Source: Tolypothrix campylonemoides VB511288 (lineage in GTDB: Bacteria; Cyanobacteriota; Cyanobacteriia; Cyanobacteriales; Nostocaceae). Taken from it: DNA of 64,000 nt. Position numbers and translations under genes: made by a program. Shown one piece after another: positions 35,599-43,616 of this stretch (within the stretch, counting starts at the first letter, position 1; each line of letters begins with the position of its first letter). The notes beneath the pieces are model-generated. The model did no database searches. It was given only the letters and a program-made list of their open reading frames with translations, and was not told the origin of the DNA. The stretch lies in assembly GCA_000828075.3 (NCBI GenBank), contig JXCB02000027.1:48897-112896 (forward strand). Direction: 5' to 3'.

Positions 35599-36241
35599 GA
35601 AATAGGGGTAGCGGGGATAAATTTTTAGTTTTAGAGTTTAGGTGACAAATTTTTCTCTGTTCCCTGTCCCCTACATTTTGTCACCTGTTCGGTATATCTA
35701 CTCAAAATTTGTTCAATTTGAGCATTTTTCCAATTTACAATTTGATACATATAGTTTTAGCCTTCCAAATTTCTAACTTGGGAGGCTAATTCAAACGTTT
35801 TGTGTAATTGACATCTTGCGCCTCATAAGGTAGGGCGAATATAATTCAATCTTACTTACCTTACATCCCTTAAGAAGGCAAGGTGTAGACGACAAGGACG
35901 CAGTGGCTTGCGCCTGTGCTTGCAATGTAAAATTTATGGCATTGCAAATCCTACACTTGATCTCAAGCAGGAGGTAAGAGAGTTCCAGCCACCATGCATG
36001 GTATAAAAACTTATATTTTTCCGAAATCTGCTTCAACAGACTTGGGATCTATATCAGTAGGCTGAGAAACAAGGTGCATCAACTAAAAATTTACCCATTA
36101 GGGTGTGGGCAATTAGTCAAACAATTGTTATCTTTCGTAATACGGAGGTACAAATGTCCGGCAAACAAAAGTCCTCTTTTTAACCCTATTGGTCTTTAGA
36201 CAGCTATATCACTTTTACTTTTTTGCTTTTAGGAGTTAATC
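35599..36241. other. intergenic region upstream of nblA
   Basis: About 640 bases. An 81-codon open frame on the minus strand (35791-36036) has no family features. The last about 240 bases should hold the nblA promoter and leader. A 9-codon ORF at 36154 lies within it. GTA-N8-TAT at 36001-36014 is one base off an NtcA site; I do not call it. Confidence 0.5.
36154..36183 (+). CDS. candidate 9-codon leader ORF upstream of nblA
   Basis: ATG at 36154 opens MSGKQKSSF and stops at TAA. It is preceded by acggaggtacaa, a better ribosome-binding site than most genes in the window have. It ends 58 bases before nblA. It could be a translated leader that modulates nblA, or chance. Confidence 0.35.
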   Translation: MSGKQKSSF

Positions 36242-36439
36242 ATGAACCAACCTATCGAACTAAGCCTTGAACAACAATTCAGCATCCGCTCATTTGCTAC
36301 TCAAGTGCAGCACATGAGTCCTGATCAGGCTAAAGACTTTTTAGTCAAGCTTTACGAACAGATGATGGTGCGGGAAGCAACCTATAAGGAGCTTCTCAAG
36401 CATCAGTGGGGGCTAGATTCTGGTTCCAGTTTGGCATAG
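36242..36439 (+). CDS. nblA: phycobilisome degradation protein NblA
   Basis: NblA is a small adaptor that binds phycobiliproteins and recruits Clp protease, causing bleaching under nitrogen (or sulfur) starvation. The 65 residues read MNQPIELSLEQQFSIRSFAT then HMSPDQAKDFLVKLYEQMMV and REATYKELLKHQWGLD, which is unmistakable for the family. The ATG follows an AGGAG box at good distance. NtcA-dependent induction is expected, but no perfect GTA-N8-TAC site was seen. A hairpin near 36890-36920 lies between this gene and the convergent kinase gene. Confidence 0.97.
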   Translation: MNQPIELSLEQQFSIRSFATQVQHMSPDQAKDFLVKLYEQMMVREATYKELLKHQWGLDSGSSLA

Positions 36440-36889
36440 AGTTGTAGCGCCGTAGTAGGCGACCTCCTTCTCTTGCTTAGTTCCAACGAGGAAAAGAGCT
36501 GGGGATGCCGGGGCGTCAACTAAAGTGAACGACTGTGATTAGAAAATCTACAGATGATAACTCATCTAACCAAATAAATTGGCTGTATACCTAATCCCGT
36601 TTTAATTGACATTGCGAGTCACCGGCTTTGCGTATTCGGCAAACTCATGCTTTGTCGCGAGCTAGCGTTACACAAATACCTTTGCCTGTTCTTTTAAAAC
36701 AGTGCTTGACTCATTGAGCAAACGTAATCACAGCAATTAGTCTATCTGAATTTTGCTCCTCATATTATTTATATTTACATTTCTTATAACTTTTTTGGCA
36801 AGCACATACATAATGTTTAACAATAGTTAATATGAATGATGAGCCGTGCTGCACTGGTGGTCTGTTTGATTAATTCTAATGGGTTACAA
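36440..36889. other. intergenic region between convergent nblA and kinase genes
   Basis: No coding sense or tandem repeat is evident across 450 bases. It ends at a perfect palindrome. Confidence 0.5.
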
Positions 36890-36920
36890 GATCCCCGACT
36901 TCTTTAAGAAGTCGGGGATC
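36890..36920. terminator. perfect 15-bp palindrome (probable bidirectional terminator, dispersed repeat)
   Basis: GATCCCCGACTTCTT pairs with its exact complement around a single T, ending 8 bases from the kinase stop at 36929. Phrases like 'ccccgacttctttaagaagt' are common dispersed palindromes in Nostocales. Its place between convergent genes fits transcript ending on both strands. Confidence 0.65.
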
Positions 36921-36928
36921 TGTTAGCT

Positions 36929-38488
36929 CTAACCGGAAAGGTCTAGTGGGGAGTCTGTATCAAGTGCTTGTATCTTTGCCAAAATTTGAGGCTTAATCTT
37001 TTCGTATTCGGTTTTAAGTAAACTTTTACTAAGTTGCGGTTCAGCCGACGATACTAGCTTGTTGGTTATGCTTTCCCAGTGTTGCAGCCGCTGCTGCTGT
37101 GCTGAGGCGATACTTGAAAGTAATACATGAACACAACGATTTGGAGCCTCTCGAGTAAAGAACAGTATACGGTAGAAACCTGTTTGTCCCAATAAGCGAG
37201 TAATTTCTTGCCCGAAAGTTGTTTTCAAGTCGAGGTAGTATGGCAACCATTTGGCACCATACCTACGGTTGTAAATCAAAGTAATCCACAGCAGCATCGG
37301 GTGAGGAGTAGTAATGAAAAGAAATTGATTGTAGCGCGTACAAACCAAACGTTTTTGAATTTCTAAAAGTGGTAGCATCACCCACAAAGCTGGTGAAACC
37401 TCTCCATTAGAAGAGAGGCGACTGGGAAAGACGATATCGGCAATAGGTTTATTCGCCGGCCAAAAAGCTTGCTTGGCGATTTCATTAATTACTGCTGCAG
37501 ATCTTAGCGGCGTTTTTGTGGTCTTTTGTTCAACATTTGTCTTTGGTGAAGGAAGGGTAGTGGATGATTCATGAATGGGTGGCAAAGTTTTGCTTGCGCC
37601 ATAACGCTGTTCCAAGGATGCCAGAACCTTAAGAATTTCGTCTATACTTTGGGGTCTTGAGCTTGGTGCCTTGGCGAAACAACTCATAACTAAATTTTCT
37701 ACTTCTTTTGGCAGTTGTAGACCAGGAGCAACTTCACCAAAGGAACGCGGTTTTTGATAGTGGTGTAATTTATACCAAACTCCAAAAGAGTGGCTTGATG
37801 CTATAAAGGGAATTTTACCTGTAAGCATTTCAAACATCATGACTCCCAAACTATAAATATCAGAACGGTTATCTAATTCCTTGCCATCCATTTGTTCGGG
37901 AGAAGAATAAGCGAGAGTACCTAAATAGTAGTTAGTATGCTCGGTATCTGACTGTAGTAACTTAGCGATCCCAAAATCTAGAACTTTAACTAATTCACCG
38001 AAACTATCGTCTTGAACGACGAGCATATTGCTCGGCTTAATATCGCGGTGGATAATTGGGTAGATTTTGCCATCAACTGGGATGCCATGATGAGCGCACT
38101 GTAACCCCAAGCAAATTTGACGTACCATGCTCAAAAATCTTGGTAAAGACAGTTGTTGCTTGCGGATGACATGGCTTAGGCTTACTCCTTGTAGATATTC
38201 CATGACGTAGAAGGGAATATTATTCTCGTCTACGCCATAGTCCATGACTCGGACAATGTGAATGCTTTTTTGCCCGAGTAAGGCGCAGGTTTTTGCTTCT
38301 CGCTCAAAGCGCTCCTGCACTCGCAATTGTTGATTTTCCATTGATACAGCAAGAAATTTAACCGCAACGGGTACGCCACCCAACAAAATATCCTTAGCAC
38401 GATAAACTTTACCCATTGCTCCAGCACCAATCATCTCCTGGAGTTCATAGCGTTTGCTGAGTAAACGACCAATGTTGGGGTCTGACAT
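36929..38488 (-). CDS. Ser/Thr protein kinase (PknB-like) with a C-terminal domain of unknown function
   Basis: The 519-residue protein starts with a complete kinase domain (about 10-285): IGAGAMGKVY, VAVKFL, YVMEYLQG, IIHRDIKPSNML, KVLDFGIAK, GTLAYSSPEQMDGKELDNRS. The C-terminal 230 residues contain a Ser/Thr/Pro linker and then a globular region (WVMLPLLEIQKRLVCTRYNQ, GQTGFYRILFFTREAPNRCV) that I do not recognise. It may sense a signal or bind a partner. No membrane span is evident. ATG 38488 (MSDPNIGRLLSKRYELQ) is preferred over an upstream TTG. The gene is monocistronic, ending at a palindrome. Confidence 0.88.
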   Translation of the reverse strand: MSDPNIGRLLSKRYELQEMIGAGAMGKVYRAKDILLGGVPVAVKFLAVSMENQQLRVQERFEREAKTCALLGQKSIHIVRVMDYGVDENNIPFYVMEYLQGVSLSHVIRKQQLSLPRFLSMVRQICLGLQCAHHGIPVDGKIYPIIHRDIKPSNMLVVQDDSFGELVKVLDFGIAKLLQSDTEHTNYYLGTLAYSSPEQMDGKELDNRSDIYSLGVMMFEMLTGKIPFIASSHSFGVWYKLHHYQKPRSFGEVAPGLQLPKEVENLVMSCFAKAPSSRPQSIDEILKVLASLEQRYGASKTLPPIHESSTTLPSPKTNVEQKTTKTPLRSAAVINEIAKQAFWPANKPIADIVFPSRLSSNGEVSPALWVMLPLLEIQKRLVCTRYNQFLFITTPHPMLLWITLIYNRRYGAKWLPYYLDLKTTFGQEITRLLGQTGFYRILFFTREAPNRCVHVLLSSIASAQQQRLQHWESITNKLVSSAEPQLSKSLLKTEYEKIKPQILAKIQALDTDSPLDLSG

Positions 38489-38708
38489 AGAACAATTCGA
38501 CTCCAATGTTTAACAATCCTGGGAGGGACAATTGAGGGTGAGGGAGTGAGGGAAGGTGAGAGTGAGGGAAAGGATTTGACGGTTTTCTTCAAAGTTAAAA
38601 AAATGCATTTTATAAACGCAACAGCTTATCCGATACTTTTGCTGTTATTTAGTTTTCCCAAATTTGACCAGTGAGATAACTTGAGGCGTGTAAAAAAATG
38701 GTTTTGAT

Positions 38709-40181
38709 TCATGGGTTGACCAATAGGATTTGAGCTATCCTACAAATGCTCTCCACGAGCTGCTGCTCTGTCAGTTCCCCGTAACCAAAGATAAACTCAC
38801 CTTGAGAATGTGGTTTGAGATAATGAGGTGCAGCAGACATCATCCCGATGCCAAGCAAAGCAGCACGCTGTATAATCTCTTCATCAGTGAAAGGCGTGTG
38901 TAATCGCACCATGACATGAAGCCCTGCTTTTTCACCTAAAATCGTTGCTTTCTCCCCAAAATGAACGTTTAATGCTTTGACAAGAGCTTGACGACGTTTA
39001 TCGTAGAGCGATCGCATTTTTCTGATATGCCGTTCTAAATGCCCTTGTTCAATAAAATCTGCAAGAACCTGTTGTTCTAGTAATGGTAAGTGGCGATCGC
39101 TTAACCATTTAGCACGACCAAAAGCAGAAACCAAACTTTTTGGCAGCACTAAATAGCCAATTCGTAGCGAAGGAAACAGAACTTTTGAGAATGTACCGAT
39201 GTAAAGTACAGAATCACTGCGATCCAAGCCTTGCAAAGCTGGAATCGGTCTGTCACCATAGCGATATTCGCTATCGTAATCATCTTCAATAATGAAAGCC
39301 CCGGTTTGCCTTGCCCAAGCAAGTAATTCCAATCGTCGGGGTAGTGAAAGTATTGCACCTGTGGGGAACTGATGAGAAGGTGTCACGTAAACAAGCCGGA
39401 CTTGTTCAGTGCAATAGTGAGCTAAGTCTTTAACCAGTAAGCCACACTCATCCACAGCGATGGGCAAGAGTTTAGCACCGTGAGTTTGAAAGATCAGCCG
39501 TGCGCTTAAATAGCCTGGGTCTTCCACAGCAATAACATCATTGGGTTCAATAAATAAGCGCATAATTAAATCGAGTGCTTGCTGCGTGCCATTGACGATT
39601 ATCACTTGCTCTGGTTCGCAGTTGACAGCGCGGGAGCGAGAGAGGTAACGGGAAATAGCTTCCCGCAAAGGTTTGTACCCTAGAATATCTGTTGTGTAGT
39701 CCAGCCATTCTAAATTAGAGCAACAGTAACGAGAAAGTAGCCTGCGCCACAGCTTAATCGGGAATTGGTCAATGGCTGGTCGTCCGTAGCGGAAGTTAAT
39801 TGGCATTTCCGCTTCAGTACTTCTGGGGATATCTTCCGTCTTATTTAAATATTCACCATACTTAGATAGCTTGACTGGTGGACGAACCATTTTCCCAGTC
39901 GATTGAATTGGCGTTGAATTTAGTAAATCATCAGGAAGTTGAGTGCAAACAAAAGTACCAGAACCAACGACAGTTTCTATGTAGCCCTCACTTAAAAGTT
40001 GGTCGTAAGTTTGAGTCACAGTCGTACGCGAAATCCCCAGAGATTTAGCAAGCTGGCGTGTGGAAGGAATACGTTTTCCTGGTAATAACCTTCCGCAAAG
40101 AATGCAGTAGCGCAGTTCTTCGTAAAGCTGTTGATGAAGTGGTAGAGGAGAATTGCTATCCAGCGTAATGACAAAATCCAT
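38709..40181 (-). CDS. MocR/PdxR-type GntR regulator with aminotransferase-like domain
   Basis: The N-terminal 70 residues form a GntR winged helix (PLHQQLYEELRYCILCGRLL, IPSTRQLAKSLGISRTTVTQ). A linker leads to a fold-type I aminotransferase-like domain (QVIIVNGTQQALDLIMRLFI, EDDYDSEYRY, and FSKVLFPSLRIGYLVLP with the PLP-binding lysine). Such regulators use PLP or an amino-acid adduct as effector and often control the divergent neighbours. Here those are two GNATs and a PNPOx-fold flavoprotein, 108 bases away on the other strand. The PNPOx-fold neighbour supports a link to vitamin B6 or flavin chemistry, but this is inference. The length of 490 residues is standard. Confidence 0.9.
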   Translation of the reverse strand: MDFVITLDSNSPLPLHQQLYEELRYCILCGRLLPGKRIPSTRQLAKSLGISRTTVTQTYDQLLSEGYIETVVGSGTFVCTQLPDDLLNSTPIQSTGKMVRPPVKLSKYGEYLNKTEDIPRSTEAEMPINFRYGRPAIDQFPIKLWRRLLSRYCCSNLEWLDYTTDILGYKPLREAISRYLSRSRAVNCEPEQVIIVNGTQQALDLIMRLFIEPNDVIAVEDPGYLSARLIFQTHGAKLLPIAVDECGLLVKDLAHYCTEQVRLVYVTPSHQFPTGAILSLPRRLELLAWARQTGAFIIEDDYDSEYRYGDRPIPALQGLDRSDSVLYIGTFSKVLFPSLRIGYLVLPKSLVSAFGRAKWLSDRHLPLLEQQVLADFIEQGHLERHIRKMRSLYDKRRQALVKALNVHFGEKATILGEKAGLHVMVRLHTPFTDEEIIQRAALLGIGMMSAAPHYLKPHSQGEFIFGYGELTEQQLVESICRIAQILLVNP

Positions 40182-40289
40182 AACTTCACAGCTATGAAAG
40201 TGGACTTATATCAAATCACAAAAGTGGCTCTTGTAAAAGACCACTTTGGAGAATTACGCTGATATTGGTTGAATTAAAACTTCTTAAAA

Positions 40290-40766
40290 ATGCTGATAGA
40301 GCAACAAATCACTATCAGAGAAGCGACTCAACAGGAAGACTCACTGATTGCAGAGCATTTTTACCAAATGTGGCAAGATATTGGCGTTCCTGATGACGCT
40401 ATTAACCCAAATTGGTTTGAGATAACTCTCCAGTTTATAAAACACGCTCGTCAAGATTTATTTTACAAAGCGTTTGTCGCAGAGGTTGACGGTGGAGTCG
40501 TTGGTTCTGCAAGTTGTCAACTCTACTCAGGTTTATGCGCGAATGTTTTTATCCAAGAATACCGCAAATATGGATACATTTGGTGCGTTTATGTTGAACC
40601 ATCTTACCGCAAACAAGGAATTGCCAAGCAACTGACTAGCGCGACGGTTAATTATTTGAAAGCAATCGGTTGTACGCGAGTGGTTCTCAACGCTTCTCCC
40701 TTAGGCAAACCAGTGTATGAAAGTCTTGGTTTTTCCAGTAGCAATGCTATGCAGTTGGATTTATGA
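40290..40766 (+). CDS. GNAT-family N-acetyltransferase (tandem copy 1)
   Basis: The 158-residue GNAT has an N-terminal MLIEQQITIREATQQEDSLI, a central strand (KAFVAEVDGGVVGSASCQLY), and acetyl-CoA-binding YVEPSYRKQGIAKQLTSATV. It ends with VVLNASPLGKPVYESLGFSS. The substrate is unknown. It is divergent from the MocR regulator and overlaps the next GNAT gene by 4 bases (ATGA), so translation is coupled. The two are clear tandem duplicates with nearly identical acetyl-CoA sites. Copies like this often acetylate amines, antibiotics or dipeptides; nothing here decides which. Confidence 0.88.
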   Translation: MLIEQQITIREATQQEDSLIAEHFYQMWQDIGVPDDAINPNWFEITLQFIKHARQDLFYKAFVAEVDGGVVGSASCQLYSGLCANVFIQEYRKYGYIWCVYVEPSYRKQGIAKQLTSATVNYLKAIGCTRVVLNASPLGKPVYESLGFSSSNAMQLDL

Positions 40767-41248
40767 AAGTTGCTATTAGAGAAGCGACTCAACAGGAAGA
40801 CCGAATTGTTGCAAAGCACTTTTACCAAATGTCGAAAGACCTTGGTGTTCCTGATGATAATATCAATCCTGACTGGCTTGATATTATTCTTCAGTTTATA
40901 GAAGAGGCTCGTCAATTATTTTACAAAGCGTTTGTGGCAGAGGTTGATGGTGCAATTGTAGGTTCTGCAAGTTGTCAACTCTATACAGTGAAAGGTCTTT
41001 ACCCAAATATTCTTAAGCAGCAATATCGCAAAACTGGTTACATTTGGGGCGTTTACGTTGAACCATCTTACCGTAGGCAAGGAATTGCTAAGCAATTAAC
41101 TAGCGCGACGGTTAACTATTTAAAAGGAATTGGTTGTACGCGAGTACGTCTTGACGCCTCTGTTATGGGAAAACCAGTTTATGAAAGCCTTGGTTTTTCC
41201 AATGGGAATGGTATGCAGTTGGACTTGATTGATACTAGTTCTTTGTAG
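40763..41248 (+). CDS. GNAT-family N-acetyltransferase (tandem copy 2)
   Basis: This 161-residue paralogue (MKVAIREATQQEDRIVAKHF) shares the layout of copy 1. The acetyl-CoA motif YVEPSYRRQGIAKQLTSATV and RVRLDASVMGKPVYESLGFS are nearly the same. It differs more in the substrate-facing region (LYTVKGLYPNILKQQYRKTG versus LYSGLCANVFIQEYRKYG), suggesting altered specificity. It starts inside the stop region of copy 1 and precedes the PNPOx-like gene by about 65 bases. Confidence 0.88.
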   Translation: MKVAIREATQQEDRIVAKHFYQMSKDLGVPDDNINPDWLDIILQFIEEARQLFYKAFVAEVDGAIVGSASCQLYTVKGLYPNILKQQYRKTGYIWGVYVEPSYRRQGIAKQLTSATVNYLKGIGCTRVRLDASVMGKPVYESLGFSNGNGMQLDLIDTSSL

Positions 41249-41313
41249 CAAGAATCCGGGTGGACGGGCAAGATGCCCATCCCACAAGAGAATCATAATT
41301 GGAGTACAAAACT

Positions 41314-41991
41314 ATGAGTCCTTTAGACAACGCAATTAACCAAGAACAGTTGACTCCTACACAACGCAGTCAAATTAAGCGAGTTTCTCAGCGGGGTCAT
41401 TACGAGCGTCAGTTGATCTATGAGACTTTAGATGAAGGGTTAATCTGTTATGTAGGATTTGTTGTAGATAATCAACCGTTTGTGATTCCAACTGCTTACG
41501 GTCGTGTGGGAGACAAACTATACATTCATGGTTCGCCAGCAAGTCGGATGTTGCGTTCGCTACTTACTGGTATTGAAGTTTGTGTGACAGTCACTTTGCT
41601 AGATGGTTTAGTACTGGCGCGGTCAGCGTTTCACCACTCTATGAATTACCGTTCTGTAGTGATATTTGGTACAGCCACTCAAGTGCAAGACACTGACCAA
41701 AAGCTAGAAGCATTGCGAGCTTTTACTGAGCACATCGTACCAGAAAGATGGGCAGAGGTACGCCCACCCAACCGTCAGGAATTACAAGGAACTTTAGTGC
41801 TTTCTCTACCTATTACAGAAGCGTCTGCCAAAGTGCGGACAGGTCCACCTCTGGATGATGAGGAAGACTATAGTTTGCCTGTATGGGCGGGTGTTTTGCC
41901 TTTGCAAGTGGTTGCTGGTGATGCGATCGCCGAGCCGCGTTTACATACGGCTATTGATCTACCATTTTATATACATAATTATCAACGATAA
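41314..41991 (+). CDS. pyridoxamine 5'-phosphate oxidase-fold flavin-binding protein
   Basis: The 225-residue protein has a split-barrel flavin-binding fold: GHYERQLIYETLDEGLICYV, FVIPTAYGRVGDKLYIHGSP, ASRMLRSLLTGIEVCVTVTL, and YRSVVIFGTATQVQDTDQKL. It is closest to FMN-binding 'PNPOx-like/NimA-like' proteins, not to PdxH itself. The ATG at 41314 has GGAG about 10 bases upstream; a TTG 15 bases earlier is ignored. It is last in a probable operon with two GNATs controlled by the MocR regulator. A role in detoxifying an amine or nitro compound is a guess from this grouping. Confidence 0.85.
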   Translation: MSPLDNAINQEQLTPTQRSQIKRVSQRGHYERQLIYETLDEGLICYVGFVVDNQPFVIPTAYGRVGDKLYIHGSPASRMLRSLLTGIEVCVTVTLLDGLVLARSAFHHSMNYRSVVIFGTATQVQDTDQKLEALRAFTEHIVPERWAEVRPPNRQELQGTLVLSLPITEASAKVRTGPPLDDEEDYSLPVWAGVLPLQVVAGDAIAEPRLHTAIDLPFYIHNYQR

Positions 41992-42064
41992 TTTGAGGAA
42001 ATTACTGAGCCAGTAGTGCGATCGCAAAGGATATATTCAGTATCGTCCCAGTATACTATGGCTC

Positions 42065-43507
42065 ATGAATTCCTCTGCAACATCTTGGAATGAAGTCCGC
42101 GCTGCATTTCAAAAAATCTGGGGTTATGAAGATTTCCGTCCACCGCAAGGAGAAATTATCCAGAGTTTGTTGGCAAAAAAAGATGCGCTTATTATCATGC
42201 CTACAGGTGGGGGAAAGTCGATTTGCTTTCAACTTCCGGCGCTGCTACAAACTGGATTAACGCTCGTTGTTTCACCTTTGGTGGCGCTGATGGAAAACCA
42301 AGTGCAGGAACTTCGGGAACGCAATTTACCCGCTGGGCTTTTACATAGTGAATTGCCGTCTAACGAGCGGCATAAGACTTTGCAGGCTTTGGGACGACAA
42401 GAGTTGAGATTACTTTACTTGTCGCCAGAAACTTTACTAAGCAAGCCAGTGTGGGAAAGGTTATCTCAGCCGCAAATTGTGATTAATGGCTTGATACTAG
42501 ATGAAGCCCATTGTTTGGTACAGTGGGGAGACACTTTTAGACCAGCTTATCGAAGGTTGGGGACGGTACGACCAGCGCTACTCAAATCAAAACCATTGGG
42601 AACAAATATAGCGCTAGCCGCTTTTACCGCCACCGCGGACCCTCTAGCCCAAACTAAAATTCGAGAAGTTCTTGGACTGCAGCAAGCTACAGTTTTTTGC
42701 ATTTATCCTTACAGATCTAATATTAACCTTTTTATTCGCATAATTTGGACGCCAAGAGGCAGAAAGCAACAATTATTAAAATTTCTTTTAAATAAACGAC
42801 AACAAACTGGGTTAGTTTACGTTCGCACAAGGCGAGATAGCGAGGAGTTGGCTGCATGGCTGCAAGAAATGGGTTACGTCACAGCAGCTTATCATGCAGG
42901 ATTGGGCGCAGAGGAACGCCGTGATGTAGAAGCACAATGGCTGAGTGGAAAAATGCTGTTTGTTATCTGCACGTGTGCTTTTGGTATGGGCATAAATAAA
43001 AGCGATGTGCGTTGGGTGGTTCATTTTCACCCGCCGTTGTTGATTTCAGAGTACGTGCAGGAAATTGGACGCGCTGGACGCGATGGAAAGCCAGCGGAGG
43101 CGCTGATGTTGATTAGTGAACCTACGGGGTGGTTAGATCCAGAGGATAAGCAAAGACAAAAGTTTTTTGAGGAGAATTTGCACAAGCAACAGCTATCGGC
43201 GCAGCAAGTTCTGAAAAAATTGCCAAGAACAGGGGAGGTGAATGCTGTGGCGAGAGAATTTCCCAATGGGGCGATCGCTCTTTCTCTACTACACAGCAGC
43301 GGACAACTCCAGTGGCTTGACCCTTTCCACTACAGTATTGTTCCAGGGGCGAAAACTGAATCAGCCACACAATTGCACGCAGCGAAGCAGATGAATCAGT
43401 ATCTTACTACCAGGCAGTGCCGCTGGCGTTTTTTATTAAGTGCTTTTGGTTTTGAGGAAGAAGTGAAAAACTGGCGTTGTGGTCACTGCGATAACTGCCG
43501 CACGTAG
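42065..43507 (+). CDS. recQ: RecQ-family ATP-dependent DNA helicase (short form)
   Basis: The 480 residues carry the superfamily 2 motifs: the Q-motif region GYEDFRPPQGEIIQSLLAKK, Walker A MPTGGGKS, LDEAHCLVQWGDTFRPAYRR (DEAH plus aromatic-rich loop), AFTATADP, TGLVYVRTRRDSEELA, and QEIGRAGRDGKPAEALML. The protein ends right after the four-cysteine zinc module (RQCRWRFLLSAFG to CGHCDNC), so the winged-helix and HRDC domains of longer RecQ proteins are absent. The enzyme should unwind DNA 3' to 5' at damaged forks. Short RecQ forms are common in cyanobacteria and are not a truncation artefact: the stop follows the final cysteine pair directly. Confidence 0.9.
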   Translation: MNSSATSWNEVRAAFQKIWGYEDFRPPQGEIIQSLLAKKDALIIMPTGGGKSICFQLPALLQTGLTLVVSPLVALMENQVQELRERNLPAGLLHSELPSNERHKTLQALGRQELRLLYLSPETLLSKPVWERLSQPQIVINGLILDEAHCLVQWGDTFRPAYRRLGTVRPALLKSKPLGTNIALAAFTATADPLAQTKIREVLGLQQATVFCIYPYRSNINLFIRIIWTPRGRKQQLLKFLLNKRQQTGLVYVRTRRDSEELAAWLQEMGYVTAAYHAGLGAEERRDVEAQWLSGKMLFVICTCAFGMGINKSDVRWVVHFHPPLLISEYVQEIGRAGRDGKPAEALMLISEPTGWLDPEDKQRQKFFEENLHKQQLSAQQVLKKLPRTGEVNAVAREFPNGAIALSLLHSSGQLQWLDPFHYSIVPGAKTESATQLHAAKQMNQYLTTRQCRWRFLLSAFGFEEEVKNWRCGHCDNCRT

Positions 43508-43616
43508 TCAGCCTATCTTAAAAAAAGTGACTTTGAAGAGTGAGTTCACCGGATCAGATGAATTGCTATTTCCATCACTCAAGCGACAATAAAGTAGTCG
43601 AATAGAGGAGGAAATT

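Noticed and set aside
36001..36014. GTA-N8-TAT upstream of nblA considered as an NtcA site
   Set aside because: It differs from GTA-N8-TAC and no well-placed -10 box was found at the expected distance.
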